Shown: in pieces, positions 10,466-21,771 of the stretch
How the letters are laid out: the number at the start of each line of letters is the position of its first letter
Position numbering within the stretch: the stretch's first letter is position 1
Assembly: GCF_020906515.1 (NCBI RefSeq)
Contig: NC_085852.1
Coordinates: 558,001-622,000 of the forward strand
Source: Vanrija pseudolonga
Taxonomy: Eukaryota > Basidiomycota > Tremellomycetes > Trichosporonales > Trichosporonaceae
Direction: 5' to 3'
DNA length: 64,000 nucleotides
Translations under genes and position numbers: made by a program
The notes under the pieces: model-generated
Databases searched by the model: none
Seen by the model: the letters and a program-made list of their open reading frames with translations, nothing else
Told to the model about the DNA's origin: nothing

Positions 10466-11502
10466 ATGGCACCGCACCCGCGAGCCAGCTCGCCTTTCGC
10501 CCCCGACCGCATCATCCATGGTGAGTGGCAGCTGTAGCCCCGCTGACGCTGGCAGGGAGATACACGTTCAAGCTTCGCGCGCACCAGCCGAAGGTGGTCC
10601 TAGGCTCGGCCGGCGCGTTGGACACTGCAGCCTTCCTACCGCTGGCAGCTCTCAAAAGTGTATCGGTGATGCAGCGGTACGACACCACGACGATCATCGT
10701 AACCGTGTGCACGACTACCAAGCGGGTCCTCAACACCAGACGGCGGGGCCCGACGGCACTAGAGCAGGTCATCTTCGCGCTCAACGCATCGCGCATGACC
10801 GACCTCGAGATCGCGCACGAGGTCGTCGGCGGGTGTGAGTGGTGGGACAGAAAGTACTTGGGCCACGCGGTCCTGTACCGGCTCGACAGCGCCACGCTAC
10901 GGCGGCTAACAGTCGACGGGTTCGGCGGCCATGACGTCCGCTTTCTCCAGGGTCCCCGGGCCGGCAGGATACAGAAACTCGCCGCCCCGGAGCACTGCTA
11001 TGGCTCGACGCACCTCGGGATGCAGAGAGCCGAGGTCGCCATCGCCGCCAGTAAGCGTGTGGCCAGCGTATGCGTGCGCGCGGAGGCCTGCGAGAGGAAG
11101 TGTACCTGCTGGGCCGCGTATCCCGCCTTTGAGCCCCCTCCGCCCGGCTCCAGCTCCAACGAGGCCGACAGCGAGGAGTCCCTCCGCGAGACGTACGGCC
11201 GCCTCGTCTCAACGGCAGAGGAGCACCGCCGCCAGACAAAGGCGACGCAGCGCGCAGCGCTCAACCTCCTCACGCTCGGCGACGCCCTCGGCGAGAGGGA
11301 TCCGCTCCCGCCCGAGCTGTGGGCCATGGTCGGCGACTACTTGGACGCCATGGGCTGTCTCGACGCCGCGCAGTTCGAACGGAGGCAGCTGGCGAGAGGC
11401 GAGGCGAGGCTTGCGCTCCGCGCGCGCGCGATGGCGCACCTTGCCAACGAGGAGTTTGGCACTGGGCTCGAGGAGTGGCTTTCGGCAGAGGGGTTTGTGT
11501 GA
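10466..11502 (+). CDS. Tandem family copy G, intact
   Basis: Exons 10466-10520 and 10556-11502 encode 333 residues, starting MAPHPRASSPFAPDRIIHGRY. The 35-nt intron has a standard GTGAGT donor and the family position. Copy G is the most GC-rich and diverged of the intron-bearing copies: the motif is CTCWAAY, with Asp replaced by Ala, and a Ser/Glu-rich insert (SSSNEADSEESL) follows it. LPPELWAMVGDYLDA and FGTGLEEWLSAEGF are conserved, and the protein ends immediately after the terminal motif. It closes the tandem array. Function unknown. Confidence 0.73.
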
Positions 11503-12367
11503 GGCTTGCCTCGAAGGCATGGTCTGTGATGAGATCAACGCGCTGGACGGGCTGCATGTTGTATGTAGTATGTATCATGAGCAACACTGTGGTAGGATGT
11601 ACGGCAAGTAAGTAAACCGGCATGGCACAGTTGGAGGGAGCATGCCTGCCTCCTGCCGCGCGCCGCACCCCTCGGCGCCGAGCTTGGCGAGTGAGGCTGG
11701 TGTGTGCCGGTGGGACGGCAGGAAGTCCAGGGTGCGCACCAGACATGGCGCAGGTGTGTACGAACCGGTCGTTGTGGGTGTGGCGCAGCAGGCCATGAGG
11801 CACTCCTCGCTCCGAAGCCTGTTCCTCGACGACGATCACCCAGCCCCAACAATCCCTACGACACGACGACGACAATAACCCCCCGCTGCCAGGCGCCAGC
11901 TACTCGATACTCGAACGGCAGCTGCCGACCACAACTGAAACGATACTGATAGATATGGTTGGCTGGGCGGAGCTTCGACCGGCGAGCGGGTATCGCGTAC
12001 CTCAGGGCGCGTGGCACCGAGATCTCGAGTTGGCCGCAATGTCTCCACTGTACGCTGTCGCCCGCTCTATCGACCCTCGTATACGCGATCGAGCTCCGAC
12101 CGTTGCCGCAGCAGCGTCGCCTGCCGCGTCGAAGCTTGCTGCTGCTCATGTGACCTTGCTCCTCATTGATCTCCCCACAACGCACCCCGCGGCGCCCCCA
12201 TCGTCTGCGTCCCGGAAAATCCAGTCGGAACGCTCTTCTCTCTCTGGCTCAGCGCTGCGATACCGGGTACCTCGCGATGAATGGTACACCCGGGCATCCG
12301 AGCTGCAGCTTCCTCTTGATATAAGAGCTGCACCAGGCGGGCTTGCCAGCTGCCGACAACCCACACC
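11503..12367. promoter_or_regulatory. Intergenic; promoter of the permease gene
   Basis: No family-like ORF is seen in these 865 bases. A TATA-like GATATAAG lies at 12318-12325, about 45 bases before the permease ATG. GGTATCGC (near 11988) and its inverse GCGATACC (near 12257) are each followed by GTACCTC; their meaning is unknown. Confidence 0.45.
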
Positions 12368-14323
12368 ATGTCCCAGGCAGATACCAAGACCCAGCAGCGA
12401 GATAGTAAGACCTCGCGCTCGTCCCTCGCCGACGAGAAAGAGCCCAGTGGGGCGGCCGTCATGACGCTCGAGGTGGAGACGCGCGCAGACGTGCACGACG
12501 ACGGCGTGGTGCACCTCGAGCGCCGGTTCAGCTTCATGGCGTGTCTCGGCATGGCGTTCATGATGCTTAACAGTTGGACTGGTGGGTTTAGTTAGGGTGC
12601 GGAGATGTCGCTGACAGGCAGGCATGTCCTCGGCGTGAGTGTGCTGCGTGCTGATGCTCGAGTGCCTCTAACGCCTGCCCCCAGCCTCAACCTCGTCCTC
12701 TCGTCCGGCGGCTCCGTGTCGGTAGTGTACGGCTGCATGGTCTCCGCGGTCGGCGCGCTCGCGACGGGTCTGTCGCTGTAAGCCTGCCCCCCACAACGCC
12801 GCTGACGACCACAGTGCCGAGCTGTGCCACGTCTACCCGGTCACAGGGGGGCAGTACGACTGGATCTGTACGTGTGCACCCCTGCTCCTGCCTAACGACG
12901 CAGACATCCTCGCGCCACAGCGCTTCAAGGTCGGCCTGTCGTTCGTCGTCGGCTGGCTTGCTTCCGCGGGGTGGTGTACCCTGCTCGGCATCTGCGCGGC
13001 CTACTGCGCGAGCATGATCCCGGGGTACGTGGTGTGCCTTCACCCGAGTCTGACCCCCCGCAGCTTCGTCGGGCTGTGGAACCCCGACGTCGAGATGACA
13101 AAGTGGCAGATCTTCCTCCTGTACGTGCTGTTCGCGCTGCTGGGCTTCAGCCTCAACACGTTTGCCGTGCGCCTCCTGCCGATGGTGGAGAAGACGGCGT
13201 TCTACTGGGGCGTGGTGGGGATTATCACCGTGTCTATCACGGTGCTGGCGACTGCTGCGCCCAACTTCCAGCCGCCCAAGGCCGTCTTCGCGACGTTTAC
13301 CAACGAGACGGGGGTGAGTGGCATGCGCGGTGCGCCGTGGCGACGGGACCGCGGCCAAGCTGACACCATCCACCCAGTGGCCATCCGGCGTCGCGTTCCT
13401 CCTTGGCATGATGCAGAGCACGCTCGGCCTGGCCGGCTACGACGCAGTCACGCACATGATGGAGGAGATGCCCGCGCCGTCCAAGAACGCGCCGAAGGTC
13501 ATGTGAGTGGCGTAGCCAGCTCGTCGCGCAGCCATTGACCCCGTCCACAGCATGCTCGCCATCAGCATGGGCGCCGTAACCGCGTGGCTCTTCCTCGTCA
13601 TCCTCCTCCTCTGTCTGCAGAACCTCGAGGAAGTCATGACCTCGCCCATGGGGCCCCTGGTGACAATCTACCTCCAGGCGACGAACAACCGCGTCGCAGC
13701 CACATGCTTGCTGCTGTTCAACTTCATCGCCGTCGTGTTCATGACGCAGGGCGTCGTAACCGTCGCCTCGCGCATGTGCTGGACCTTCTCGCGCGACCGC
13801 GGCTTGGGCCACGTGTCGCCCTTCCTCGCGCCGGTACACCCCAAGCTGCTCGTGCCCGTCGGCTCGCTCATCTTCGTGCTCTGCGTGTCGGTCGTGATCG
13901 GGTGCATCTACCTCGGCTCGGACGTGGCGTTCAACGCGATCGCCGCGTCGGGGCTCACGCTCGTCCAGCTGAGCTACCTCATCCCCAGTAAGTGAGCGCG
14001 CACGGCACCGCTGACGCTGCCCAGTCGCCATGACCTTTATCCGCGGCGAGGCAGCCTTCGACGGCCAGCCACGCACCTGGTCGCTGGGGCGGTACCGCCG
14101 CGTCGTGAACGGCGTGTCTATCGCCTTCCTCGTCGTCACGTGCACCTTCTTCTCGCTGCCGCCCGCGCTGCCGGTCACAGGCCCGGGGATGAACTACGCC
14201 GTGGTGGTGCTCGCGACGGTCGCGATCCTGTCCACGATCGTATGGTTTGCCGACGGGCGCAAGCGATACTTTGGCCCCACAGAGCTTGAGGCGCGTCTGT
14301 CCGAGGGGCGCCGGACGTGGTGA
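12368..14323 (+). CDS. Amino-acid/GABA/choline-type permease (APC family)
   Basis: Nine exons (12368-12581, 12622-12634, 12685-12777, 12815-12867, 12904-13024, 13064-13313, 13378-13502, 13551-13987, 14025-14323) give 534 residues. The second exon is only 13 nt. After a ~45-residue hydrophilic N-terminus come about twelve hydrophobic segments. TGMSSALNLVLSSGGSVSVVYG and AELCHVYPVTGGQYDWI match the first helices of fungal UGA4/HNM1-type permeases, and YDAVTHMMEEMPAPSKNAPKVM is the conserved helix 6-7 loop. The likely role is proton-coupled uptake of GABA, choline or a related amine at the plasma membrane. The substrate cannot be decided from sequence by eye. Confidence 0.9.
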
Positions 14324-14990
14324 GGAGGCTGGCGTGGGCCGTGAGATTTGATTCAGTCATCAGTTGTAGTGCGTAAAATGCAGGTTGCTTGTTAGTAAGG
14401 CCGGCGGTCGTCGCCTCGGTCAGTGCAATGTCCACGTCGTCGTCGAGGCGAGGCTAGCTTTCAAGTTGTATCTCGTTGTTGTCGCGGTGTTCGGGGGATG
14501 CCATGGGTCGTGATCGTCGTTTTGTATGATTTTTTGCTGATGGCATGCCCGTGGCGTGTTTTTTCATTGCCGGTGCCGCTTCTCCGGGTTTGGACCGGCG
14601 GCATCCACCCAGCGTCGCGCCGTGCACAGACATCGGCGTCGGCGTTGAAGTGTCGCCCCCGACGCTGCGCAGCAAGCGAGCAGCATTGATAAGCAAGGCC
14701 GCAAGGCGCACCCCAGCCACCTGCCAGGCTGCATCCCGCCAGCCCAAGCAGTGTCAAGCATGATTTGTGTACACCCCCCTGTCACTGCTGCCCCCTCCCG
14801 CGCCGCTTGATAACCGGGGCCCGTGGCGCTAAGCCGGCTCTCGACTACCCCGGACCGACAAAAGTGGGGGGACCGCAAATCCCGGAGCTGCTAACAGACT
14901 GGCGGCTGCTGCCTCTTAAGGTTGTGCGACAGCTCCATTCACATCCCCCGACCTCACTACCACATACCTGCATACCTGCCTACACACACC
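14324..14990. other. Intergenic, no gene seen
   Basis: This contains the permease 3' end and the promoter side of the oxidoreductase gene. I see no tRNA, no repeat and no family-like ORF. The last ~60 bases before the ATG are CA/CT-rich, as in many leaders in this window. Confidence 0.5.
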
Positions 14991-16492
14991 ATGTCCCTCC
15001 CATCCGCCAACACCCGCGTCGTGCTCGCCAACCGTCCCGAGCGCGGCCCCGTCACGCCCAAGACGTTCAGGAAGGAGAGCGTGCCGCTCAAGACGCCGGG
15101 CGATGGCGAGGTTGTCGTCAAGACCGAGCTGCTGTCGATTGTGAGTTGGCGCGAGCCTGGTCGCCCGTAGGGCGGCCAGGCGAGGCTGTGGGGCGGGGTT
15201 GGCGACAGTCGAGTGGGACGTCCTCTGTGGCGCCACTGCGCCGATCCTCCATCCTCCCCCTCGCCCCACCCCATACCGGCCCGCGCGCTAACGCCCGCCC
15301 AGGACCCAGCCATGCGCATGTGGCTCGTCGACACGCGCTCGTACCTCCCTCCCGTGCAGATCGGCGAGACGATGCGCGCCAACGGCCTCGGCCGCGTCGT
15401 CGCCACCCGTTCCGACAGGTTCAAGGTCGGCGACCTCGTCCACGGCACGCTCGGCTGGCAGGAGTACTGGGTCGGCCCGGCGCGCGTGCTCGAGGCGCGC
15501 GACACACCGCCTGGCGGCAAGGAGATTGACCACTTGGGTTTCTTGGGCGTCAGCGGCATGACGGCGTACTTTGTGAGTCGCGCAGCGGCGAATGCCCGCG
15601 CAGCGGGCATGAAGGGGCGGGGCGGATCGCAGCCCCCTCCCGACGGCAACCCACACGGCCCGCTCGCTGACGCTCGCGCCTAGGGCATCTTCGACGTCGG
15701 CCGCCTCAAGGACGGCGAAACCGTCGTCATCTCGGGCGCGGCCGGGTCCGTCGGCCTGATCGTGACGCAGATCGCCGTCGCCCACCCGCACTGCAAGGTC
15801 GTCGCGATCGCCGGCAGCCAGGACAAGTGCGACAAGCTGCGCGAGCTCGGCGCGCACGTCGTGCTCAACTACAACCAGCAGGGCTTTGCCGGCCGTCTGA
15901 GGGCCGTGGGCAACGTGGACGTGTACTTTGACAATGGTGAGTGGGGTTGTGGGGCGTGAAGCACTGCGCATTGTGTGAGGCGTGCCGAAGCTCTGCTGTC
16001 CATCAGGCCCCAGTGCCCGCCCGCTCGCTTCGCTCACGCGCTGACCCTCTCGTGCAGTCGGCGGCGAGCTCCTCGACGTCATCCTCGCCCAGATCAACCC
16101 GTACGCCCGCATCGTCATGTGCGGCGCCATCTCGCAGTACAACACCAACAAGCCGTACGGGGTGCGCCTCACGCCCCAGCTCATCACGATGAAGGCCACC
16201 ATGCAGGGCTTTATCGCGTTCGACTACGAGAAGCGCTACCCCGAGGCCCGCGCCTACCTCTCCGACCTCGCGGCCAAGGGCAAGCTCAAGTACGACTACC
16301 ACGTCGTTGGCGGCGGTCTCGACGGCTGCGTGCCCGCCATGCAGGAGATGTTTGACGGCAAGAACTATGGCAAGACGTGAGTAGCAAGCGAGCGCAGCGA
16401 GCTCGCTGGGCAGCCGGTGGTACTAGAAGCAGCGCTAACCCCTCCCCAGCGTCGTCGCGTTCGACGAGAAGGACGCCAAGCCCAAGCTCTAA
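14991..16492 (+). CDS. MDR-type NADP-dependent oxidoreductase
   Basis: Five exons (14991-15140, 15303-15572, 15684-15936, 16058-16376, 16450-16492) give 344 residues. The protein is of the medium-chain reductase superfamily, prostaglandin reductase/leukotriene B4 dehydrogenase branch: MRMWLVDTRSYLPPVQIGE, FLGVSGMTAYFG, the dinucleotide-binding ISGAAGSVGLIVTQIA, then YFDNVGGELLDVIL and MCGAISQYN. No zinc-binding cysteine cluster is present, as expected for this branch. It probably reduces activated C=C bonds of enones or enals with NADPH in the cytosol. The first intron (162 nt) is long for this genome. Neighbours give no pathway hint. Confidence 0.92.
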
Positions 16493-16714
16493 GCCTTGTT
16501 GTTGCGTATGGAAGAAGTACCAAAACCTGCGACTATTCTACAGTGATGCATGCGTGAAACAAATGACGATGATGCACGGGTCTTGTCGTGGACGGAGCGG
16601 TTCTAGCTAGCGTTGCTATGCTGGGTATGGGATACACACATGTGGGTTTGATTGACAGTGGTGTTGAACATGCAATGATGGACAATGCGAGAGCCTACGC
16701 GTCTACGCCTGCGT

Positions 16715-18799
16715 TTACTCGTCGTCATCGGAAATGTCGATCACGCGCGCACGGCGGCGGCGCGAGTTCGTGATGGGGGCGGCGGCGGCGGCGGCCGGGG
16801 CAACGGGGGCGTCGTTGGCACTGCAAGAGTTAGCTTGACCCCGGTAATGCAGCTACACTCACGCGTAACGGTTCGCGCGGCGCGCGCGCAGCTCGTCAAT
16901 GGTCGGCTCGTCGGGCTCGGCAACGTCGTCGACCTCGTCCTCCGAGTCGCCGATCTCATCGTGCTCGCCCTCAGAGTCATCGATGAATGACGCCTCGTAG
17001 TACTCGTCACCGTCAGAATCGGCCAAGACCGAGTTGGGGGTGTCGTAACGGCGGCTGCGACCGCGGGAAGCCGGAGGAGCAGCTGCAACAGGCTCGTCGT
17101 CATCCGACTCGTCCATGCACGCGTTGCACTCGCAGTAGGTGCCGTGGCCGTGCTGAGAGCTAGCGTTCGTGCCGAATGAGCTCTCCGATCCGTCGTCGTC
17201 CGAGCCATCGTCGTCTGTCACAGACTCGCTGTCACTACCGTCGGTGTCGGTGTGGACAGCCAAGGCGCCGGCAATCCTCATCTGCGCCTCCCAGTTGGCC
17301 AGTGTCGCCGGAGACCATTCACGATCAGCGGCTAACGCACGAGCGGCCGCAACACCGGGAGCTGCCGCATCACCACCTGGAGCACCGGTCTGGCCTAGAA
17401 CCTGAGCCGCCGCCTCCAGAAGCGCGTCGTCGTCGTCGAGGTCGCTGCCATCCATAACGCTGCCAAGGCTGTCGTCGTCGCTGTCGAAATCGGACTCGCT
17501 GCCGTGGCGCGAGAATCTCTCGTTACACTGTGAGCACTCGCCTTCAGCGATCTCGTGACCGCACCCGGGGCAGCGGTTGACGCCGTCGTCCTCGTCTGGG
17601 ATGGCGTACGACACGGGGTCGGGAGGGAAGATGTTCTTCCATGGGTTATCGTCGGCCGTGATGAGGTCGGGGCTGTTGGTGGGTCCGACCGAGTCCACAA
17701 AGCCAACCGCCTCGAGAACATGCTGCATGACGAACATGCGGATGGGGCGCGTGAACACTGGCGCGCGGCAGAGGTGGCACAGCTTGGTGCGGTACGTGAG
17801 CTTGGTGTCGGGCTGGACATCCTCAATGTCCGAGCCGCGGTAAGCGTTCGGCGAGCGGAACCACTGGAGGAGGCAGCGCTTGCATGCAGCGTGGCCGCAA
17901 GTCAGGCTGAGGTGTCAGCCAAGCTCCTCCTTGCCTTGTCAACCTACACATGTGGGTCGTCTAACGTCTCAAAGCACACAGTGCAGGCCAGCGTCTCGCG
18001 GAGGGCATCGGCGTGGCGATCACGATCCGACAAAAGCTGTATAGATCAGCACCGGTGCTCATCCCTCCCCACCACTTACTGTAGTCTTGGTATTCAGTTC
18101 GTCCTTCTGCGCGTCTAGCTCGCGCGTCTTGTCGTCCAGCGCCGCCTGGTTGGCAGCCAGCGCGGCCTCCTTCTCGCGCAGCTGGTTGCCGAGTTCGGCG
18201 AGCTTGGCCGCCATCTCCTGCTGGGTCTGCATGACGATGCCCTCGGCCTTCTGGACCTTGGCCTCGAGGTCGCGGATCTCCTGGCGCATGCGCTTGTCCT
18301 TGGCATTGTTCGGGTGGGCGTAGGGGTGGGCGCGGGCGTAGGCGTCGTCGGTGGAGGGCTTCGCGGGCGAGCTGGTCGGAGCTTGAGACGCAGCGACGCT
18401 ACCACCGCTTGCTAAGCGCGCATAGATGTCGCCAACGGCCTCCACGCTGCTCATCTTCGCTTTCTTGACCTTCTTGGTGCGCTCCTCCTGGCTGCTCGGA
18501 GCGGAGTGGGCAGGAGCAGCAGGGGCGGTAGCAGGTGCAGGGGCGGGCGCAGCCTCCTCGCCACCGCCTACGGAAGCACGCTCCCTTCTCCGACGCTCAC
18601 GCTTCTCCTTCCTCGTTCCGTCTGACTTGGCTGAGGACGGTGCGGCGGGGTTGGGCATCTTGGGGTGAGTGGACGCAGAGGAAGGCGGGGGTGCTGGAGC
18701 CTTGGCCTCTTCCTTTATACGCTGGTAAGGGTGGGCCGTTGCTCCAGTCGACGACGCCTGCGAGTCTGTCCTATTCTTGCGCTTTGGGGTCTTTGGCAT
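16715..18799 (-). CDS. RING-finger E3 ubiquitin ligase-like protein
   Basis: Four exons on the minus strand (18799-18080, 18036-17948, 17906-16863, 16820-16715) give 652 residues. The N-terminal ~150 residues are basic, Ala/Pro-rich and disordered, then comes a coiled coil (QEIRDLEAKVQKAEGIV onward). Splicing joins exons 2 and 3 to form a C3HC4 RING: CTVCFETLDDPHV, then LTCGHAACKRC, then CHLCRAPVF. A second small zinc motif (CPGCGHEI and CSQC) follows. The last third is very acidic, with repeated DDDGSD runs, and ends RVIDISDDDE. By domain it is a ubiquitin ligase, probably nuclear; the substrate is unknown. The donor before exon 3 is GTAGGT. Confidence 0.85.
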
Positions 18800-19204
18800 T
18801 GTTGAATGCGGTGTTGTTGACAACGAGGAGGAGGATGAAGAGTTGTTGAGTCGATAGATGTTCGTCTTTTGAAACCCCGCGTCAGATAAAGGGAGGGAGA
18901 CTCGAGTGGGTGGCAACAACAGAAATCTAAATCGAATATGACGAGATGCCGAAGCCAGATTAGCGGGAGTATTTTCAGTGGACGTGAAGGTCGAGGAGGG
19001 GGTGCAAAGTCGTGCCAGCCATGCTGCACCAGCAGTCCATTGTGTTGCCATGTTGCCTTGTCGCCACGTCGCCACCGTTACGCACTCCAGATGCTATGAG
19101 TGATGCATGCAGTAGTGCACAGCCCGATACAGAGAGGAGTAGCGTCTCCTCCAGCCAACTATCAAGCGTTTTCCCCCTCCCCTCCGCTCCACGCCCCTCA
19201 TCGC
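18800..19204. other. Intergenic, no gene seen
   Basis: This lies between two minus-strand genes and contains the promoter and leader of the RING gene and the 3' region of the NDUFAF6-like gene. No other feature is supported. Confidence 0.5.
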
Positions 19205-20364
19205 TCAAATCTTGCCAGTCTGCGCGGCCCAGAAGATGCTCGGCGCAAGCCTCCAGTCGTGCTTGAGCAGCTGGGGGCTGAAGACGTCAAAGTCGGCCTG
19301 TTCCAGGCGCTTGAGGTATCGCTCGGCCGGCACGGCGGCAAGGAAGATGGGCAGGCCGGCGGCGGGGACGACCTTGCCGTCGTCCTTTTTCAGATCGCGG
19401 CGGGCGGTGATGAGCTCGTCGATGCCGCGCGTGGCGATCGTGAACGCCGCGTCGCGGAACCCGTCCGCCGCCGCGCCCTTGCGGAAGACCTCTTCGTCGA
19501 CGAGGCCGTGCTGCGCGGCGACGTCGGCAGGGATGTTGAGCTCGCGCTTGGCGACGAGGGCGGGGATGGCGCGCAGCAGCGACGTGACCGTCAACAGGTG
19601 CGCGAGGTGGGAGAGCGTGTGGGCGAGGTGCGGCGTGCCGGCGTCGGTCGGCGCGACGAGCAGCGGCAGGCTGCCTTGCAGCAGCGCGCTGGCGACCTGG
19701 CCCGCCGAGGAGAGGTGCCCCTCGAGCGTGCTCGCCGCTGGGGGCTGGGACACGGCCTTGGCGCGCGCCTCGACCAGCTGCGAGAGGTAGTATTTCTGGA
19801 TTGGGCGGTGCTCGCGCGCGGCGGCGAGCGCGACGACCACGGGGTGCTGGGGGATGGGCTTGGAGCCGTCGGCGGCAAAGATGGCCGACAAGGCGTCCCG
19901 CCAGAACTGGAACCGCATCGCCGCGATGGCGGGCTGTGTGACTGTCGTCGAGACAAGGTGGAGCTCGAGCTGGGGCGGGTCAGCAGGCCGCGTACTGTAC
20001 ACGTCTCGGCACTCACGTTGAAGGCCCGGATCGCCAACCACCACTCCTTCTCCCGCCGCGGCCAGAAGTAGCTGCAAAGCCACGCGTCGGGGTCGAGCTT
20101 CTGTACCAGGCTGGCGCAGTACGCCGCGGCCTCGTGCGGCCCGCCGGACGTCGTGGGCGTGTTGAGCGGCGTGCCGGGTGTGCGGCGGGGGAGTGGCGAG
20201 GCGGCCTGCGACGATGAGGACGAAGCAGGCGTAGCAGGCTCCGGCGCGGGCGCCTTCGCAGGCTGATGCCGCACCGCTGCGCTCGTCGACATGCACGCTG
20301 CGTGCGCTGACGCCGTCGGCCTGAGGGTGCGCACGGCGCGTGTTGTTGTTGCTATTGTGCGCAT
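19205..20364 (-). CDS. Squalene/phytoene synthase-like protein (NDUFAF6-type)
   Basis: Two exons (20364-20017 and 19969-19205) encode 370 residues. The first ~60 residues are rich in Arg, Ser, Thr and Ala without acids (MRTIATTTRAVRTLRP), typical of a mitochondrial presequence. The body has YFWPRREKEWWLAIRAFN and FQFWRDALSAIFA, the fold of squalene/phytoene synthases, but I do not see the DxxxD metal-binding pairs of active synthases. This combination points to the NDUFAF6 group of complex I assembly factors in the mitochondrion. Length matches the family. A Pro/Ser-rich stretch after the presequence is variable. Confidence 0.82.
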
Positions 20365-20678
20365 TTGTGGTGATGGGCGGGTGTGAGTTGACGAGATCAA
20401 CTTTTGATCAAACGTTGTGACGTCGGCGTAAAGTGGACTTGTATGGGGCAAATACGCCGGCGGTGACTGGCTGGCGATCACGACACTGGCGAGACCCACG
20501 CCCAGGCCGACACCGAGACCGACGCCGACGCCGACGCGCATGACGACCTTGCTGCCCAGCACACAGCGAGGCCCGCGCAAACAAGTAGTAATGGTAGTAT
20601 ACATACAGTAGTCTATCGTGCACAAGTATCATGCGTGTGGCCTGCTCGCCAGCCTCCAAGCCCTCCCCCACCACCCGC
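20365..20678. other. Intergenic, no gene seen
   Basis: This holds the 3' end of the DUF4604 gene and the upstream region of the NDUFAF6-like gene. A stretch at about 20475-20540 is rich in GACGCC/GACACC repeats. No gene supported. Confidence 0.45.
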
Positions 20679-21290
20679 TCACGCCTCGCCCTCCGCCTCG
20701 TCAAAGCTCAGCAACCCCTTGACGACCTTCTTCTTCTTGTTCTTTGCCTTCTTGTCCCCGCTCTCCGCAGCTGACGCGACAGCCTCGCCGACAAGCTTGC
20801 GTTTCGCGCCTGCCGGTGTCGGCCTTGCAGCCTTGCTCTTGCCTCCTGCCGCCGCTGGTGCCGCGGGCACCTCCTTGCCCTGCGCCTTGGCTGTGCTCTC
20901 GCCGACCAGCTGCTTGAGGTTATCCAGCGCGTCGCCGCTGCTCTTGCCTGGCGCGTCACCTGTCGGCGTCAGCTGATATCCACCGACTCTCGACTTACCC
21001 TTCCCGCGCGCCTTCTCCACCTCCTCCTTGCTCAGATGCCGCCCCTCCTTCAGCACGACAATCTGCGGCCCGTCGTCCCCGCCGCCAAACTGCGCCTCCC
21101 ACTCGTCTTCTTCCTCGTCGCCCTCGTCGTCGCTGCCTGCAGCCCACTCGCCGTCTTTCGGTCGCGAGGGCAGGTCGCGCGCGTCGCGCCGGCCCTCGGC
21201 TTTGGGCGGCGCGCCAAAGTTTGCCAGGAAGGCGGGCTTCTGCGCGACGTACTCGAGCTTGTTGAGCTGCGCGCGGCTGTGCTGCGACAT
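20679..21290 (-). CDS. DUF4604-domain protein
   Basis: Two exons (21290-20999, 20947-20679) encode 186 residues. The 51-nt intron has GTAAGT, CTGAC and CAG but is a multiple of three without stops, so retention would add 17 residues. The N-terminus LNKLEYVAQKPAFLANF and the block GDDGPQIVVLKEGRHLSKEEVE are hallmarks of the fungal/metazoan DUF4604 family. The C-terminal half is Lys/Ala-rich with a nuclear-localisation-like run (GDKKAKNKKKKVVKG). Function of the family is not settled; a nuclear role is likely from composition. Confidence 0.85.
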   Translation of the reverse strand: MSQHSRAQLNKLEYVAQKPAFLANFGAPPKAEGRRDARDLPSRPKDGEWAAGSDDEGDEEEDEWEAQFGGGDDGPQIVVLKEGRHLSKEEVEKARGKGKSRVGGYQLTPTGDAPGKSSGDALDNLKQLVGESTAKAQGKEVPAAPAAAGGKSKAARPTPAGAKRKLVGEAVASAAESGDKKAKNKKKKVVKGLLSFDEAEGEA

Positions 21291-21693
21291 GGCGTGGGCG
21301 TGCACGTGTGTGGGTGGTGCGCGTGGTGTATAGGTCGGAGGTGTCGGCGATGGGCCCGCAATGTTGTTGTTGACTCGTCGTGGTTGTCGAGTTGTCGAAG
21401 CGACTTACTTCGGCCCTTTCGGAATTGACGTTTATTAATTTCTAATCGACTAGTTTGCCGACTGATGTCCACTTGATTTCGAACGTTATCTCGGCTTCGG
21501 CCGACAAAATGCGATGGAAACACACGCGACAATGACGACGAGATGAGGAGACGACGAGGTGCATGTGGTGCGTGGTGCTGTTCTCCGACATCGGGTGCGC
21601 GATATCGGACAAGCGAGTGCGTGCAGCTGTGTTCTCATCGCGATGAGTACTTAAGAAGCAGCTCGGCCAGCAAGATCGCTCCTCACCAACCTC

Positions 21694-21694
<1 letters not shown>
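21291..21694. other. Intergenic between divergent genes
   Basis: This separates the divergent DUF4604 and methyltransferase genes. It shows an AT-rich patch at about 21425-21455 and otherwise nothing recognisable. It must contain both promoters. Confidence 0.5.

Positions 21695-21769
<75 letters not shown>
21695..21769. repeat. (AC)n microsatellite abutting a start codon
   Basis: About 37 uninterrupted AC units end directly at the ATG of the methyltransferase gene. They therefore form the whole proximal 5' leader of its mRNA. Confidence 0.97.
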
Positions 21770-21771
<2 letters not shown>

